Assembly (NCBI RefSeq): GCF_022012415.1
Contig: NZ_JAKLTR010000007.1
Location: 1-64,000 of the forward strand
DNA: 64,000 nucleotides
Direction: 5' to 3'
From: Terrimonas ginsenosidimutans
GTDB lineage: Bacteria; Bacteroidota; Bacteroidia; Chitinophagales; Chitinophagaceae
In this document: positions 7,953-16,474 of the stretch, in pieces
Layout of the letters: each line of letters begins with the position of its first letter
Position numbering within the stretch: the first letter of the stretch is position 1
The notes under the pieces: model-generated
Seen by the model: the letters and a program-made list of their open reading frames with translations, nothing else
Told to the model about the DNA's origin: nothing
The model's database searches: none
Program-made: the position numbers and the translations under genes

Positions 7953-8885
7953 ATGACCGAACTTCCAGTTGTACCCGCAGTAAATGAAAAAGCCAGGGTT
8001 AAAAAACCAGATTGGCTCCGGGTTAAATTACCTATCGGAGAAGAATACAAGCACGTCCGCGGGCTTGTTGATACACATAAATTACATACCATTTGCGAAA
8101 GCGGTAACTGCCCGAATATGGGCGAATGCTGGGGTTCCGGCACCGCCACTTTCATGATCCTCGGGAACGTTTGTACCCGCAGCTGCGGCTTCTGTGCCGT
8201 TGCAACCGGCAGACCGGAACCTGTGGATTGGGATGAACCACAACGTGTGGCCGAAGCGATCAATCTCATGAAAGTGAAGCATGCCGTTATTACCTCTGTT
8301 GACCGCGATGAACTTAAAGATGGCGGCGCAGCCATCTGGTTCAATACTATCCGCGCTGTTAAAACACTCAATCCTGACACTACACTCGAAACGCTGATCG
8401 GGGATTTTAAAGGAAATAAGCCCGATATCCAGCGTGTGATCGAAGCAGCGCCTGAAGTGGTTTCCCATAATATCGAAACAGTAGAACGCCTTACCCGCCA
8501 GGTGCGGATCCAGGCCAAATACTGGCGCAGTATGGAAGTGATCCGTACGCTGAAAGAGGGTGGACGCCGTACCAAAAGCGGTATCATGCTTGGTCTTGGC
8601 GAAACAAAAGAAGAAGTGATCCAGACACTAAGGGATCTTCATGATAACGGCTGCGATGTAGTGACCATCGGCCAGTATTTACAACCTACACAAAAACATT
8701 TACCAGTACAGCGCTTTGTTCACCCGGATGAGTTTGCCGAATACCGCGAGATCGGTTACAGTCTTGGCCTGGATTATGTAGAAAGCGGCCCGTTGGTCCG
8801 TTCTTCTTATCATAGCGAACGCCATGTGTTCGCGGGTTTGGGACGTAAGCAATGGGAGATGGATAAGAAAGTTCCTGCTTTATAA
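7953..8885 (+). CDS. lipA: Lipoyl synthase
   Basis: A 310-residue radical-SAM enzyme that inserts two sulfurs into octanoyl groups on carrier proteins, the last step of lipoate synthesis. The auxiliary cluster cysteines are Cys48, Cys53 and Cys59 ([12 protein letters not shown]), and the radical-SAM cluster cysteines are Cys74, Cys78 and Cys81 (CTRSCGFC). The conserved C-terminal Ser motif RSSYHSE, which contacts the auxiliary cluster, is also present. The length is standard. It is followed after 18 bases by a secreted glycosidase-like gene; no lipB lies nearby. Confidence 0.97.
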   Translation: MTELPVVPAVNEKARVKKPDWLRVKLPIGEEYKHVRGLVDTHKLHTICESGNCPNMGECWGSGTATFMILGNVCTRSCGFCAVATGRPEPVDWDEPQRVAEAINLMKVKHAVITSVDRDELKDGGAAIWFNTIRAVKTLNPDTTLETLIGDFKGNKPDIQRVIEAAPEVVSHNIETVERLTRQVRIQAKYWRSMEVIRTLKEGGRRTKSGIMLGLGETKEEVIQTLRDLHDNGCDVVTIGQYLQPTQKHLPVQRFVHPDEFAEYREIGYSLGLDYVESGPLVRSSYHSERHVFAGLGRKQWEMDKKVPAL

Positions 8886-8903
8886 TCATTGCAAAAACTG
8901 TTC

Positions 8904-9902
8904 ATGAAACGGATCGGTTTAATCCTGTCAGTTATCATCGTTCTTGTTTGTTCTGTTTCATCCATGGCACAGAATAAAATGAACTGGGTGAATGTTGATT
9001 CAGCATTCGGTCCGTTGCCATCATCGGTGCATGTGTTCCGGTCTGCTGATCTGATCGATGGCAAACCGAATATTGCGTATTATGTCATCGCGGCTCTGAA
9101 GGATAAGGATCTCCATTTTACAGCAGACACCACTCTTGCAAGAAGATTTACACCCAAACAGTTTTATGAGCGGAATGAGAAGCCGCTTGTTGTGGTGAAT
9201 ACGACCTTCTTTTCTTTTGCAACGAATCAGAATCTGAATACAGTGATCATGGAGGGAAAGCAGGTTGGATTTACTGTTCATTCCATTCCGGGTAAGGGGA
9301 AAGATACATTGACTTACTTTCATCCTTTCGGAAGTGCGCTGGGCATATCGAAGAAAAGGAAGGCGGATATCGCATGGCTTTACACCGACTCTCTAAGTCG
9401 ATGGCCTCTTTCCTGGGATCATCCGGTTGAACCTAAAATTACAACGACAACAGCACTCCGACCTTATATTCCTGAAAAAGAGATTACCCAAATGGTGAAG
9501 AACTCTGATCGTGAATTAAGAAGAACGGGAGATAAATGGAAAATGCAAACGGCTGTAGGTGGTGGGCCGGTAGTGGTGAAAGATGGAACGGTAAGTGTTT
9601 CCAACAATAGTGAGATGAAGTTTTCAGGGAAGGCTATTGACGATAAACATCCGCGCACAGCGATGGGTTATACCCGCGATAATAAGCTCATCATACTTGT
9701 GATTGAAGGAAGAAATCCTGGAGTGGCAGAAGGTGCGTCGCTTACACAGGAAGCGTTGATACTGCAGCAACTCGGTTGCTGGGAGGCGTTGAATCTTGAC
9801 GGGGGAGGGAGTAGTTGTTTGCTGGTGAATGGAAAGGAAACGATCCGGCCTTCGGATAAGGGGGTGGAGAGACCGGTGCCGGCGGTTTTCATTATTAAAT
9901 AG
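8904..9902 (+). CDS. Secreted phosphodiester glycosidase-family protein (NAGPA domain)
   Basis: A 332-residue protein with a signal peptide (MKRIGLILSVIIVLVCSVSS, cleaved near MAQ). The C-terminal half has NAGPA/DUF2233 marks: TAVGGGPVVVKDG, HPRTAMGYT, and NLDGGGSSCLLVNG near residues 290-305. The family includes the mammalian enzyme that uncovers mannose-6-phosphate and bacterial exo-type N-acetylglucosaminidases and phosphodiester glycosidases. The substrate here is unknown. I take the ATG at 8904, which gives a clean signal peptide. Confidence 0.85.
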   Translation: MKRIGLILSVIIVLVCSVSSMAQNKMNWVNVDSAFGPLPSSVHVFRSADLIDGKPNIAYYVIAALKDKDLHFTADTTLARRFTPKQFYERNEKPLVVVNTTFFSFATNQNLNTVIMEGKQVGFTVHSIPGKGKDTLTYFHPFGSALGISKKRKADIAWLYTDSLSRWPLSWDHPVEPKITTTTALRPYIPEKEITQMVKNSDRELRRTGDKWKMQTAVGGGPVVVKDGTVSVSNNSEMKFSGKAIDDKHPRTAMGYTRDNKLIILVIEGRNPGVAEGASLTQEALILQQLGCWEALNLDGGGSSCLLVNGKETIRPSDKGVERPVPAVFIIK

Positions 9903-9914
9903 ATTGGCGTAGGT

Positions 9915-9999
9915 GTATCGCAAAGAGCGCAAAGAACCGCAAAGTTCGCTAAGATAATTCCGTAGCGAACTTTGCGGTTCTTTGCGCTCTTTGCGATAC
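9915..9999. repeat. Perfect 37-bp inverted repeat
   Basis: Arm 9915-9951 is the exact reverse complement of 9963-9999, with an 11-base loop. The arm is built from repeated GCAAAGA-like units (CGCAAAGAG, CGCAAAGAAC, CGCAAAGTTC). It sits between convergent genes and can serve both as terminator, but it is far longer than a terminator needs to be. Confidence 0.95.
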
Positions 10000-10023
10000 T
10001 TAATAAGCGTTTCGACTAAAAGT

Positions 10024-10992
10024 TTATTCCCATACCAGGGCACTTGCACCCAGGATCGCTGCATCAGACTCGCGAAGATGGCTGATCAGCAGCTTCACTT
10101 TATTCTGGAACACCTGGATCAGGTTTGCTTCCATATGCTCGCGTGTTGGTTTGAGGATGAGATCACCTGCCTTTGTTAATCCTCCAAACAGAATGATGGC
10201 TTCCGGACTGGAGAACATCACGCAGTTCGCCATTGCCAGGCCAAGGATACGGCCGGTATATTCATACACATGACGGGCAAGTCCATCGCCCTGTATGGCT
10301 GCTTCGTATACTTTTTTGGAATCGATCTCTTCTTTTGGAATATCACGGAGAACGCTTGGCGTATCGGTTGTTTCCAGTAATTCCAGTGTGGTATATTTTA
10401 CGCCGGTTGCGGACGCATAACTTTCCAGTGAACCTTTTTTACCGGTGCCAGGGTGAATTCTTCCATCGGGGATAATGATGGTATGACCAACTTCGCCGGC
10501 AAAACCATCATGACCATAGATCAGTTGTCCATTGGCAACGATACCGCTGCCAACGCCTGTTCCGAGGGTGATCATGATAAAATCTTTCATTCCCTTTGCG
10601 GCGCCATACATCATTTCTCCGATCGCGGCTGCATTCGCGTCATTGGTAAGTGTTACCGGCAATTTGAATTTATCTTCGATCAGTTTAGCCAGCGGAATAA
10701 TGCCTTTCCAGGGAAGATTTGGTGCATATTCGATGGTACCTGTATAATAATTCCCGTTTGGCGCTCCGACACCGATGCCTTTCATACGCCCGATGCCGCC
10801 AGCTTTTTCGATCAGCGTTGAAAGGGCGTTATACAATTCGTCAATAAACGAGTGTACATCTGCGTGTTTCTTTGTAGAGATCTCATCAGAAAACAAAAGG
10901 TTACCGTCCCGGTCAACAATGCCGAATTTCGTACCTGTTCCTCCAATATCAATGCCGATCGAAAGGGGATGTAAAGCTGTTTTAGACGCCAT
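10024..10992 (-). CDS. ROK-family sugar kinase (glucokinase-like) without the usual zinc cysteines
   Basis: A 322-residue cytoplasmic kinase. The phosphate-binding motif GIDIGGTGTKFGIVD is at the N-terminus, the sugar-binding LTNDANAAAIGE and GTGVGSGI motifs follow, and GHDGFAGEVGHT carries the conserved Glu and His. In most ROK proteins a CxCGxxGCxE motif then binds structural zinc; here the stretch reads HPGTGKKGSLES, so all the cysteines are lost while the Gly-x-Leu-Glu backbone remains. It likely phosphorylates glucose or a related hexose at the expense of ATP. The permease gene upstream on the same strand fits import followed by phosphorylation. Confidence 0.9.
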   Translation of the reverse strand: MASKTALHPLSIGIDIGGTGTKFGIVDRDGNLLFSDEISTKKHADVHSFIDELYNALSTLIEKAGGIGRMKGIGVGAPNGNYYTGTIEYAPNLPWKGIIPLAKLIEDKFKLPVTLTNDANAAAIGEMMYGAAKGMKDFIMITLGTGVGSGIVANGQLIYGHDGFAGEVGHTIIIPDGRIHPGTGKKGSLESYASATGVKYTTLELLETTDTPSVLRDIPKEEIDSKKVYEAAIQGDGLARHVYEYTGRILGLAMANCVMFSSPEAIILFGGLTKAGDLILKPTREHMEANLIQVFQNKVKLLISHLRESDAAILGASALVWE

Positions 10993-11004
10993 GTGTTTGT
11001 TTTT

Positions 11005-11036
11005 AATAAAAAGGCCCCGTTACGGGGTAACGGGGC
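11005..11036 (-). terminator. Intrinsic terminator or attenuator just ahead of the ROK kinase gene
   Basis: Read on the minus strand, a perfect 9-bp G+C-rich stem (11028-11036 with 11014-11022, 5-nt loop) is followed by TTTTTATT. It ends about 13-19 bases before the kinase ATG at 10992. It either ends transcription from the permease gene or controls read-through into the kinase gene. Confidence 0.75.
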
Positions 11037-11090
11037 TTAAATGTACGAAGGAAATTAGTTTTGAGGTAGGCGAACGAAGACGAAGTTTAA

Positions 11091-11147
11091 AAGTTTAAAG
11101 GTTTGAAAGTTTAAAAGTTGTTTAAACCCCTAAACTTTCAAACCTTT
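11091..11147. repeat. AAAGTTT-unit inverted repeat
   Basis: A 17-bp perfect inverted repeat (11097-11113 with 11131-11147) lies in a run of degenerate AAAGTTTA units that begins near 11083. It is downstream of the permease gene on the minus strand. Similar sequence occurs near 35411, 50635 and 15640. Confidence 0.8.
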
Positions 11148-11169
11148 GAACGGTTAACTTTCCTTCCTG

Positions 11170-12633
11170 CTAGTGTCCTCCTCCGGTAGTACTCACGTCA
11201 TCGTAATCGATTCCCTGGGCTTTTAATATTCCTTTAACCTTCCATGCATAGAATGCGAGATAAGCGAAGCACAGTACACCTATTACGTAAGACCACTGGA
11301 TGCCGAGCAAATCTTTTGAAGCGATCACGCCCTGTAACCAGCTGATAATGCCACCACCCATGATCATCATGATCAGGAAGCTGGCTCCTTCATTGGTACG
11401 TTTGCCAAGACCCGCAATTGCCAGGGTGAAAATACATGGCCAGAGTGTGGAACAGAACAAACCTACACTCATGAACGCATAAACACTGATCATTCCATCT
11501 GCCAGGATACCTACTACGAGTGCTGCAATACCGAGAAGGCTAAGGATCAGCAATTGTCTCGCTGGGTTGCCTTTACTCAGCAGATCAGCCGCAATGATCA
11601 GGAGAACGATCACTGCATACAGGAAGAATGGAGTAATATCATGTTTCGCAATAGCGTTTACAAGAAGGAACACGCCAAAAGCGATGTAGGGCATCAGGAA
11701 TCGTAAGACCTGTTTGAAACCTTTAGAGATATCAAAAGCGCCTACAGAAGCTGTCCAGCGGCCGATCATCAGACTCGCCCAGTAAAGAGAAACATAAGGG
11801 GCGATATCGGCTGTTGCCGTACCCAGATGTTCCTTCATGAACTCAGGAAGATTGGCCGCAGTGCTCACTTCAACACCTACATAAATGAAGATCCCGAGCA
11901 TGCCCAATACAAGCTGCGGATATTTCAGCGGGCTGCCACGATCAACGATCTTGTTCTTCCCTTCGAAAATGGTTCCTTTTTCTTCTTCTGTGGTGGTTTC
12001 TGTATCGATCTTATTAGGAACTGATGAGAAACGGAAGATAATTGCCACAATGACAAATGCAACGCCAAGTATCAAATAGGGGATCTTGATGCTTTGAATG
12101 TCTGCCGTTGTGCTTCCGGTAACAGAACCGAAAATTGCAGCGCTGACAATTAATGGTCCTATTGTTGTACCAAAATTGTTAACCCCACCCGCCATACTCA
12201 ATCGCTGGGCACCTGATCTCGGATTACCCATAATGATCGCAAGAGGATTGGCTGCGGTTTGCTGCAGCGAAAAACCAAGACCCACGATAAAAAGACCTGT
12301 GATGAACAGAGGGAAGGAAGCTGTTTGCGCGGCCGGGTAAAAGATCAATGTACCCAAAGCCGAGATGATAAGCCCCAGGGAGATGCCATTACGGTAACCG
12401 ATCTGGTTCAGAATGTCTCCTCCGCGAGCTTTGCTGATAGCAAAATAAATCAGGGATCCTACTGTATAAGCCACGTAGAACGCAACCGCTACAAGCTGGC
12501 TTTGCGCCTGTGAAAGATGAAGGCTTTCTTTGAATACCGGAATGAGGATATCATTACTGGCCGCTACGAAACCCCAGAAAAAGAAAACAATGATGAGGGT
12601 TCCGAACTGCGACCATTTGGTTTGTTGATTCAT
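11170..12633 (-). CDS. Sugar MFS transporter of the FucP/GluP family
   Basis: A 487-residue inner-membrane protein with twelve predicted helices. The sequence QTAANPLAIIMGNPRSGAQRLSMAGGVNNFGTTIGPL is the family's most conserved region, seen in fucose, glucose/galactose and N-acetylglucosamine proton symporters; the string here is cited in two parts, QTAANPLAIIMGNPRSGAQR and LSMAGGVNNFGTTIGPL. The N-terminal FFFWGFVAASNDILIPVFK is also typical. The start is the ATG at 12633; an upstream TTG would add a non-conserved tail. It shares direction with the ROK kinase downstream, which suggests hexose uptake and phosphorylation. Exact sugar unknown. Confidence 0.9.
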   Translation of the reverse strand: MNQQTKWSQFGTLIIVFFFWGFVAASNDILIPVFKESLHLSQAQSQLVAVAFYVAYTVGSLIYFAISKARGGDILNQIGYRNGISLGLIISALGTLIFYPAAQTASFPLFITGLFIVGLGFSLQQTAANPLAIIMGNPRSGAQRLSMAGGVNNFGTTIGPLIVSAAIFGSVTGSTTADIQSIKIPYLILGVAFVIVAIIFRFSSVPNKIDTETTTEEEKGTIFEGKNKIVDRGSPLKYPQLVLGMLGIFIYVGVEVSTAANLPEFMKEHLGTATADIAPYVSLYWASLMIGRWTASVGAFDISKGFKQVLRFLMPYIAFGVFLLVNAIAKHDITPFFLYAVIVLLIIAADLLSKGNPARQLLILSLLGIAALVVGILADGMISVYAFMSVGLFCSTLWPCIFTLAIAGLGKRTNEGASFLIMMIMGGGIISWLQGVIASKDLLGIQWSYVIGVLCFAYLAFYAWKVKGILKAQGIDYDDVSTTGGGH

Positions 12634-12765
12634 GCAGTCGTTGTTTAAATTATGAAGGCCCAAAATAGAAATAAATACAGTAGCGAAAAATTTTTAGTTA
12701 TAAAAAGCCCTTAATGGAAAAAAGCGCTTAATTTGAAAACAATTGTTAGTATTCAAACTTTTAGA

Positions 12766-14202
12766 ATGGAAATCGTACACGTAGCGGCAGAATGTTATCC
12801 CGTGGCCAAAGCGGGCGGACTGGGTGATGTGGTTGGTTCACTGCCAAGATACCAGACCGAACTTGGTCATGTTGCCAAGGTGGTGATGCCTATGTACCGC
12901 ACGAAATTTTTATATGATAATAACTGGGAGCTTGTACACGAAGGCGGTCAAAGCATCGGTTCCCACTGGTTTCACTATAGCGTGATCAAAGAGAAAACGA
13001 ACAAACTCGGCTTCGATCTTTACCTTATTGACATAAATGGATTGCTTGATCGCGAGAAGATCTACGGATATGATGATGATAACGAAAGATTCGTCGCTTT
13101 CCAGATCGCTCTGTGTGACTGGTTGAATCACTGGCGGGATCTGCCGGATGCAGTACACTGCCATGATCACCACACCGGCCTGATCCCTTTCATGTTTAAA
13201 TATTGTTATGCTTTCCGGGACAGACTTGCCGGCGTTCCCACGGTATTTACCGTACATAATGGTCAGTACCAGGGATGGATCAGCTGGGATCAGTACTATT
13301 TCCTTCCGGCATATGACAGCTGGAACTGGGGGATGCTGGACTGGAATAACACGATCAACCCCATGGCCTCTGCGGTGAAATGTGCCTGGAAGGTTACCAC
13401 GGTTAGTCATAGTTACCTCGACGAGCTCCGCGAATCTGCAAACGGTCTCCAGAACCTATTCGAATACGAAAGAGGCAAGAGTAGCGGCATCCTGAATGGT
13501 ATCGATACAAAAGTCTGGAATCCGGAAACCGATAGTTACATAATCCGGAATTACGATAAAGAATTGGTTGAAAAAGGTAAAAAGAAAAATAAAAAGGAAC
13601 TGGCCGGGCAGTTCGGCCTTGATCCAGACAAACCGCTGATCGCATTTATCGGACGTTTGGTGGGAGAGAAGGCTGCTGATCTGCTACCTGATGCGATCAG
13701 CCAGTCGATCTATCAGCATCATGGCAAAGCCAATTTCATTGTGTTAGGCTCCGGCGATCCTGAACTGGAAGACCAGCTGGATAACATGCGTCATCGCTTT
13801 AATGGGTATTTTAATTCCTATATTGGATATAGCGAGGCATTAAGTCACCTTATCTATGCCGGATCAGACTTTTTGCTGATGCCCAGCCGTGTAGAACCCT
13901 GTGGGCTCAACCAGATGTATGCACTTCGCTATGGTACTGTGCCGATGGTGAGGAACGTCGGCGGGTTGCGGGATACGATCACTGATTTCGGGGACTGGCA
14001 GGGCTTCGGCATCCGTTTTGATCAGGCATCTGTTAATGATATCACATACTCTGTAGGACGGGCAATCGATCTTTATACCAACAAACCTGACCTTTATTCC
14101 TGGATGCGCAGTCACATGATGACGATCGATCACTCCTGGGATTCTTCAGCACAACAGTATATCGATATTTACCAGTCTTTGAAAAAGACGGATGAGAAGT
14201 AA
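12766..14202 (+). CDS. glgA: Glycogen synthase (ADP-glucose type, GT5)
   Basis: A 478-residue GT-B glycosyltransferase that adds ADP-glucose units to glycogen. The start MEIVHVAAECYPVAKAGGLG carries the KxGGL-type nucleotide-binding loop (here KAGGLGDV). The GT5 domain has HCHDHHTGLIP, FTVHNGQYQG and NGIDTKVWNP, and the C-terminal domain has FIGRLVGEKAADLL and LMPSRVEPCGLNQMYALRYG with the catalytic Glu. The ATG at 12766 is chosen over an upstream TTG. glgC follows 141 bases later, so the two key storage enzymes are adjacent. Confidence 0.95.
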   Translation: MEIVHVAAECYPVAKAGGLGDVVGSLPRYQTELGHVAKVVMPMYRTKFLYDNNWELVHEGGQSIGSHWFHYSVIKEKTNKLGFDLYLIDINGLLDREKIYGYDDDNERFVAFQIALCDWLNHWRDLPDAVHCHDHHTGLIPFMFKYCYAFRDRLAGVPTVFTVHNGQYQGWISWDQYYFLPAYDSWNWGMLDWNNTINPMASAVKCAWKVTTVSHSYLDELRESANGLQNLFEYERGKSSGILNGIDTKVWNPETDSYIIRNYDKELVEKGKKKNKKELAGQFGLDPDKPLIAFIGRLVGEKAADLLPDAISQSIYQHHGKANFIVLGSGDPELEDQLDNMRHRFNGYFNSYIGYSEALSHLIYAGSDFLLMPSRVEPCGLNQMYALRYGTVPMVRNVGGLRDTITDFGDWQGFGIRFDQASVNDITYSVGRAIDLYTNKPDLYSWMRSHMMTIDHSWDSSAQQYIDIYQSLKKTDEK

Positions 14203-14335
14203 AAAGTTGGAATTTAAAAGTAAAAAATAAACAAAACACAGGAAGTCAAAACCGAATAACAAATCAGAATAATTAAAGAAAGACAGAACAGGACGTATTT
14301 TGATTTTTTAAATTTTACTTTTGACTTTGAAAAAA
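14201..14335. repeat. Weak A/T-rich inverted repeat between glgA and glgC
   Basis: AATTTAAAAGTAAAAAAT near 14211 pairs imperfectly with ATTTTTTAAATTTTACTTTT near 14299. It resembles the other A/T-rich paired repeats of the window but is less regular. It fills the whole gap between the two glycogen genes. Confidence 0.45.
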
Positions 14336-14343
14336 GTTTGCCT

Positions 14344-15633
14344 ATGTCGATTACTAAGGAAATCCTGAGCGTGATTCTTGGCGGAGGTGCCGGATCAAGA
14401 TTGTATCCGTTAACAGCCAGCCGTTCCAAACCAGCTGTTCCTATTGCCGGCAAATACCGGTTAGTTGATATTCCTATCTCCAATTGTATGAACTCCGGCA
14501 TTAACCGGATGTTCGTGCTGACGCAGTTCAATTCCGCGTCATTAAACCGTCACATAAAGAACACGTATCATTTTAGCGCATTCAGTTCCGCCTTCGTGGA
14601 TATCCTGGCAGCGGAGCAAACTCCTGACAACCCGACCTGGTACCAGGGAACCGCCGATGCGGTGCGCCAGAGCCTTCGTCATATTGCACCATTCGACAGT
14701 GAATATGTCCTGATCCTTTCCGGTGACCAGCTGTACCAGATGGATTTCCAGGACATGCTGGACAATCATAAGAAGAGCGGCGCGGATATCTCCATCGCAA
14801 CGATCCCGGTAGGAGACCGTGATGCGCCTGAATTTGGGATACTGAAAGAAGAAAATGGATTGATCAGCTCGTTCATTGAAAAGCCGAAGAAAGAATTGCT
14901 GGTGGACTGGGTCAGTGATACAGGACCTGAGATGCAGGCCAAAGGGCGAAACTATCTTGCGTCTATGGGTATTTATATCTTCAACCGCGAGTTGTTGTTC
15001 GACTACCTGCAGAATGACTACCTGGAAGCAACCGATTTTGGTAAGGAGATCATTCCTCAATCTATCGGTAAATGCAAAGTAGCAAGTTATCAGTATGATG
15101 GATACTGGACGGATATCGGAAATATCCATTCCTTTTTCGAAGCGAACCTGGGACTTACCGATGAGATCCCTGAATTCAACCTTTTTGACAATAACCGGTC
15201 GATCTATACTCGTGCACGCATGCTGCCGCCCGCAAAAGTGAGCGGGACTACGCTTGACAGAACGGTGATCGCGGAAGGCTCTATTATCAACGCAGCCCGA
15301 ATGGAGAAATGCGTGGTGGGGATCAGGTCGAGAGTAGGGCATGGTTCAACGGTGACCAATACCTATATTATGGGTAGCGATTACTATGAAACGCTCAGCG
15401 ATATCGCAGCTGATCAGTCGAACGGCATTCCACTGCTGGGGATCGGGAACAATTGTTTTATCCAGAACGCGATCCTGGATAAGAACTGCCGGATCGGTGA
15501 CAATGTGACGATCAATGGCGGTCATCATCTTGAAAATACAGACCAGCCTCTCTATACGATCAAAGACGGTATTATCGTGATCAAAAAAGGTGCGATACTG
15601 CCAAATGGGTTTGCGATCGGAAGTGAGGGATAG
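14344..15633 (+). CDS. glgC: Glucose-1-phosphate adenylyltransferase
   Basis: A 429-residue enzyme that makes ADP-glucose from glucose-1-phosphate and ATP, the committed step of glycogen synthesis. The nucleotidyltransferase domain shows LGGGAGSRLYPLTASRSKPA, PISNCMNSGINRM and LSGDQLYQMD (metal-binding Asp), and GFGILKE-type EFGILKEENGL and FIEKPK. The C-terminal region is a left-handed beta-helix (SIINAARMEKCVVGIRSRVG). The ATG at 14344 follows an in-frame TTG at 14338 and gives the usual family N-terminus. A hairpin terminator lies 22 bases after the stop. Confidence 0.95.
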   Translation: MSITKEILSVILGGGAGSRLYPLTASRSKPAVPIAGKYRLVDIPISNCMNSGINRMFVLTQFNSASLNRHIKNTYHFSAFSSAFVDILAAEQTPDNPTWYQGTADAVRQSLRHIAPFDSEYVLILSGDQLYQMDFQDMLDNHKKSGADISIATIPVGDRDAPEFGILKEENGLISSFIEKPKKELLVDWVSDTGPEMQAKGRNYLASMGIYIFNRELLFDYLQNDYLEATDFGKEIIPQSIGKCKVASYQYDGYWTDIGNIHSFFEANLGLTDEIPEFNLFDNNRSIYTRARMLPPAKVSGTTLDRTVIAEGSIINAARMEKCVVGIRSRVGHGSTVTNTYIMGSDYYETLSDIAADQSNGIPLLGIGNNCFIQNAILDKNCRIGDNVTINGGHHLENTDQPLYTIKDGIIVIKKGAILPNGFAIGSEG

Positions 15634-15654
15634 AGGGCTAAAGTTTTATAGTTT

Positions 15655-15689
15655 AAGGGTTTAAATGTTCAGGCATTTAGACCCTTTTT
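15655..15689 (+). terminator. Intrinsic terminator after glgC
   Basis: A 13-bp stem (15655-15667 with 15674-15686, one G-U pair) ends in TTTTT. It belongs to the AAAGTTT-like repeat family and lies directly after the glgC stop. Confidence 0.8.
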
Positions 15690-15900
15690 CTTTGTCCGCC
15701 GGCACCCCAGGGGTAAGGTCTTGTAAAGCGCTGCATCTTGCAAGGATCAGCTGGACAAGTTAGGAGATGAGTTCTTCCGCGTATGTGGCCGGTCGTCTAT
15801 TCATCGCCATACTTCCGTTATTTTCCCGGGAGATCCTGTGTTTTTCCCATGGATTCCCTTTTGCCTAAAGCGATATTTACAACAGAGAAATTTCTTAGTC

Positions 15901-15960
15901 ACCGTCATTTTCAGGACTGGTGGAGGAGGGCAGTCCTGAAAAGGGCGGTGCGTTTTTTTT
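15901..15960 (+). terminator. Orphan terminator-like hairpin
   Basis: A perfect 12-bp stem (15908-15919 with 15931-15942), extended by ACCG/CGGT, is followed by eight T at 15953-15960. No coding gene ends here, so it may close a small untranslated transcript. Confidence 0.5.
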
Positions 15961-16192
15961 ATTGCATCTATGATCAAAAAAGGAAGAATGAGATAGGAAT
16001 TGTGGAATGATACAATTGAAAAAGTGGGCGACGACAGTCAAACGCAGCAATGCGATTGCTGTCGTATGCCCATTTCTGGCCGGCGCGCGCGGCGGTGAAT
16101 GGGTCGTAATGCGCGACGGGTATCTCAACCCGAACCCCGGGATATAGAGCCCCCGGGACTCACTAAACCTTAGTGAGGTGTCAACACCTGAA

Positions 16193-16330
16193 CCCTCCCA
16201 AACACATAAAGCTTTTGTAAATATCAACCGGGGAGCCCGTGGGACGTCTGGAATCTCTGGAACATCTGAAACCTATGGAACCTCCCAAACCCATAGCCCT
16301 GTTGCTAAATATCAACCTGGGAACTCATGA
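16193..16330. repeat. Imperfect direct repeat of about 50 bases
   Basis: CCTCCCAAAC then CATA and TAAATATCAACC occurs at 16193-16241 and again at 16281-16330 with several mismatches and one short insertion. Between the copies are shorter repeats of GGAAYCTCTGGAAC type. Function unknown. Confidence 0.6.
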
Positions 16331-16474
16331 AACCGCCCTCCCCACAATTCCGAAATTTTCTTCGAAATGTGTACATGTTACATATTTCTGTATCTTGCCC
16401 CAGCCTTCACTGAAGCTTTGGCGGCTCTGCCCATTTTAGCTTCAGCAAGTCGGAGCCCAAAAACACGATTGCTT

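Larger units (their letters stand above)
15634..16474. other. Long non-coding gap with a series of hairpins
   Basis: No credible gene is present in these 841 bases. The stretch holds the glgC terminator, a second terminator-like hairpin at 15901-15960, three small perfect hairpins (16045-16061, 16159-16177, 16176-16189) and a direct repeat of about 50 bases. The last ~80 bases form the leader of the permease gene; a TATCTTGC box at 16391-16398 could be its -7 element. Confidence 0.6.

Noticed and set aside
14542-15342. Minus-strand open frame of 266 codons opposite glgC
   Set aside because: The plus-strand frame is a clear GlgC; the antisense translation shows no domain pattern.
15783-16010. 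Plus-strand open frame of 75 codons after glgC
   Set aside because: It runs through a terminator-like hairpin and its translation has an atypical Arg/Trp/Phe-rich composition.
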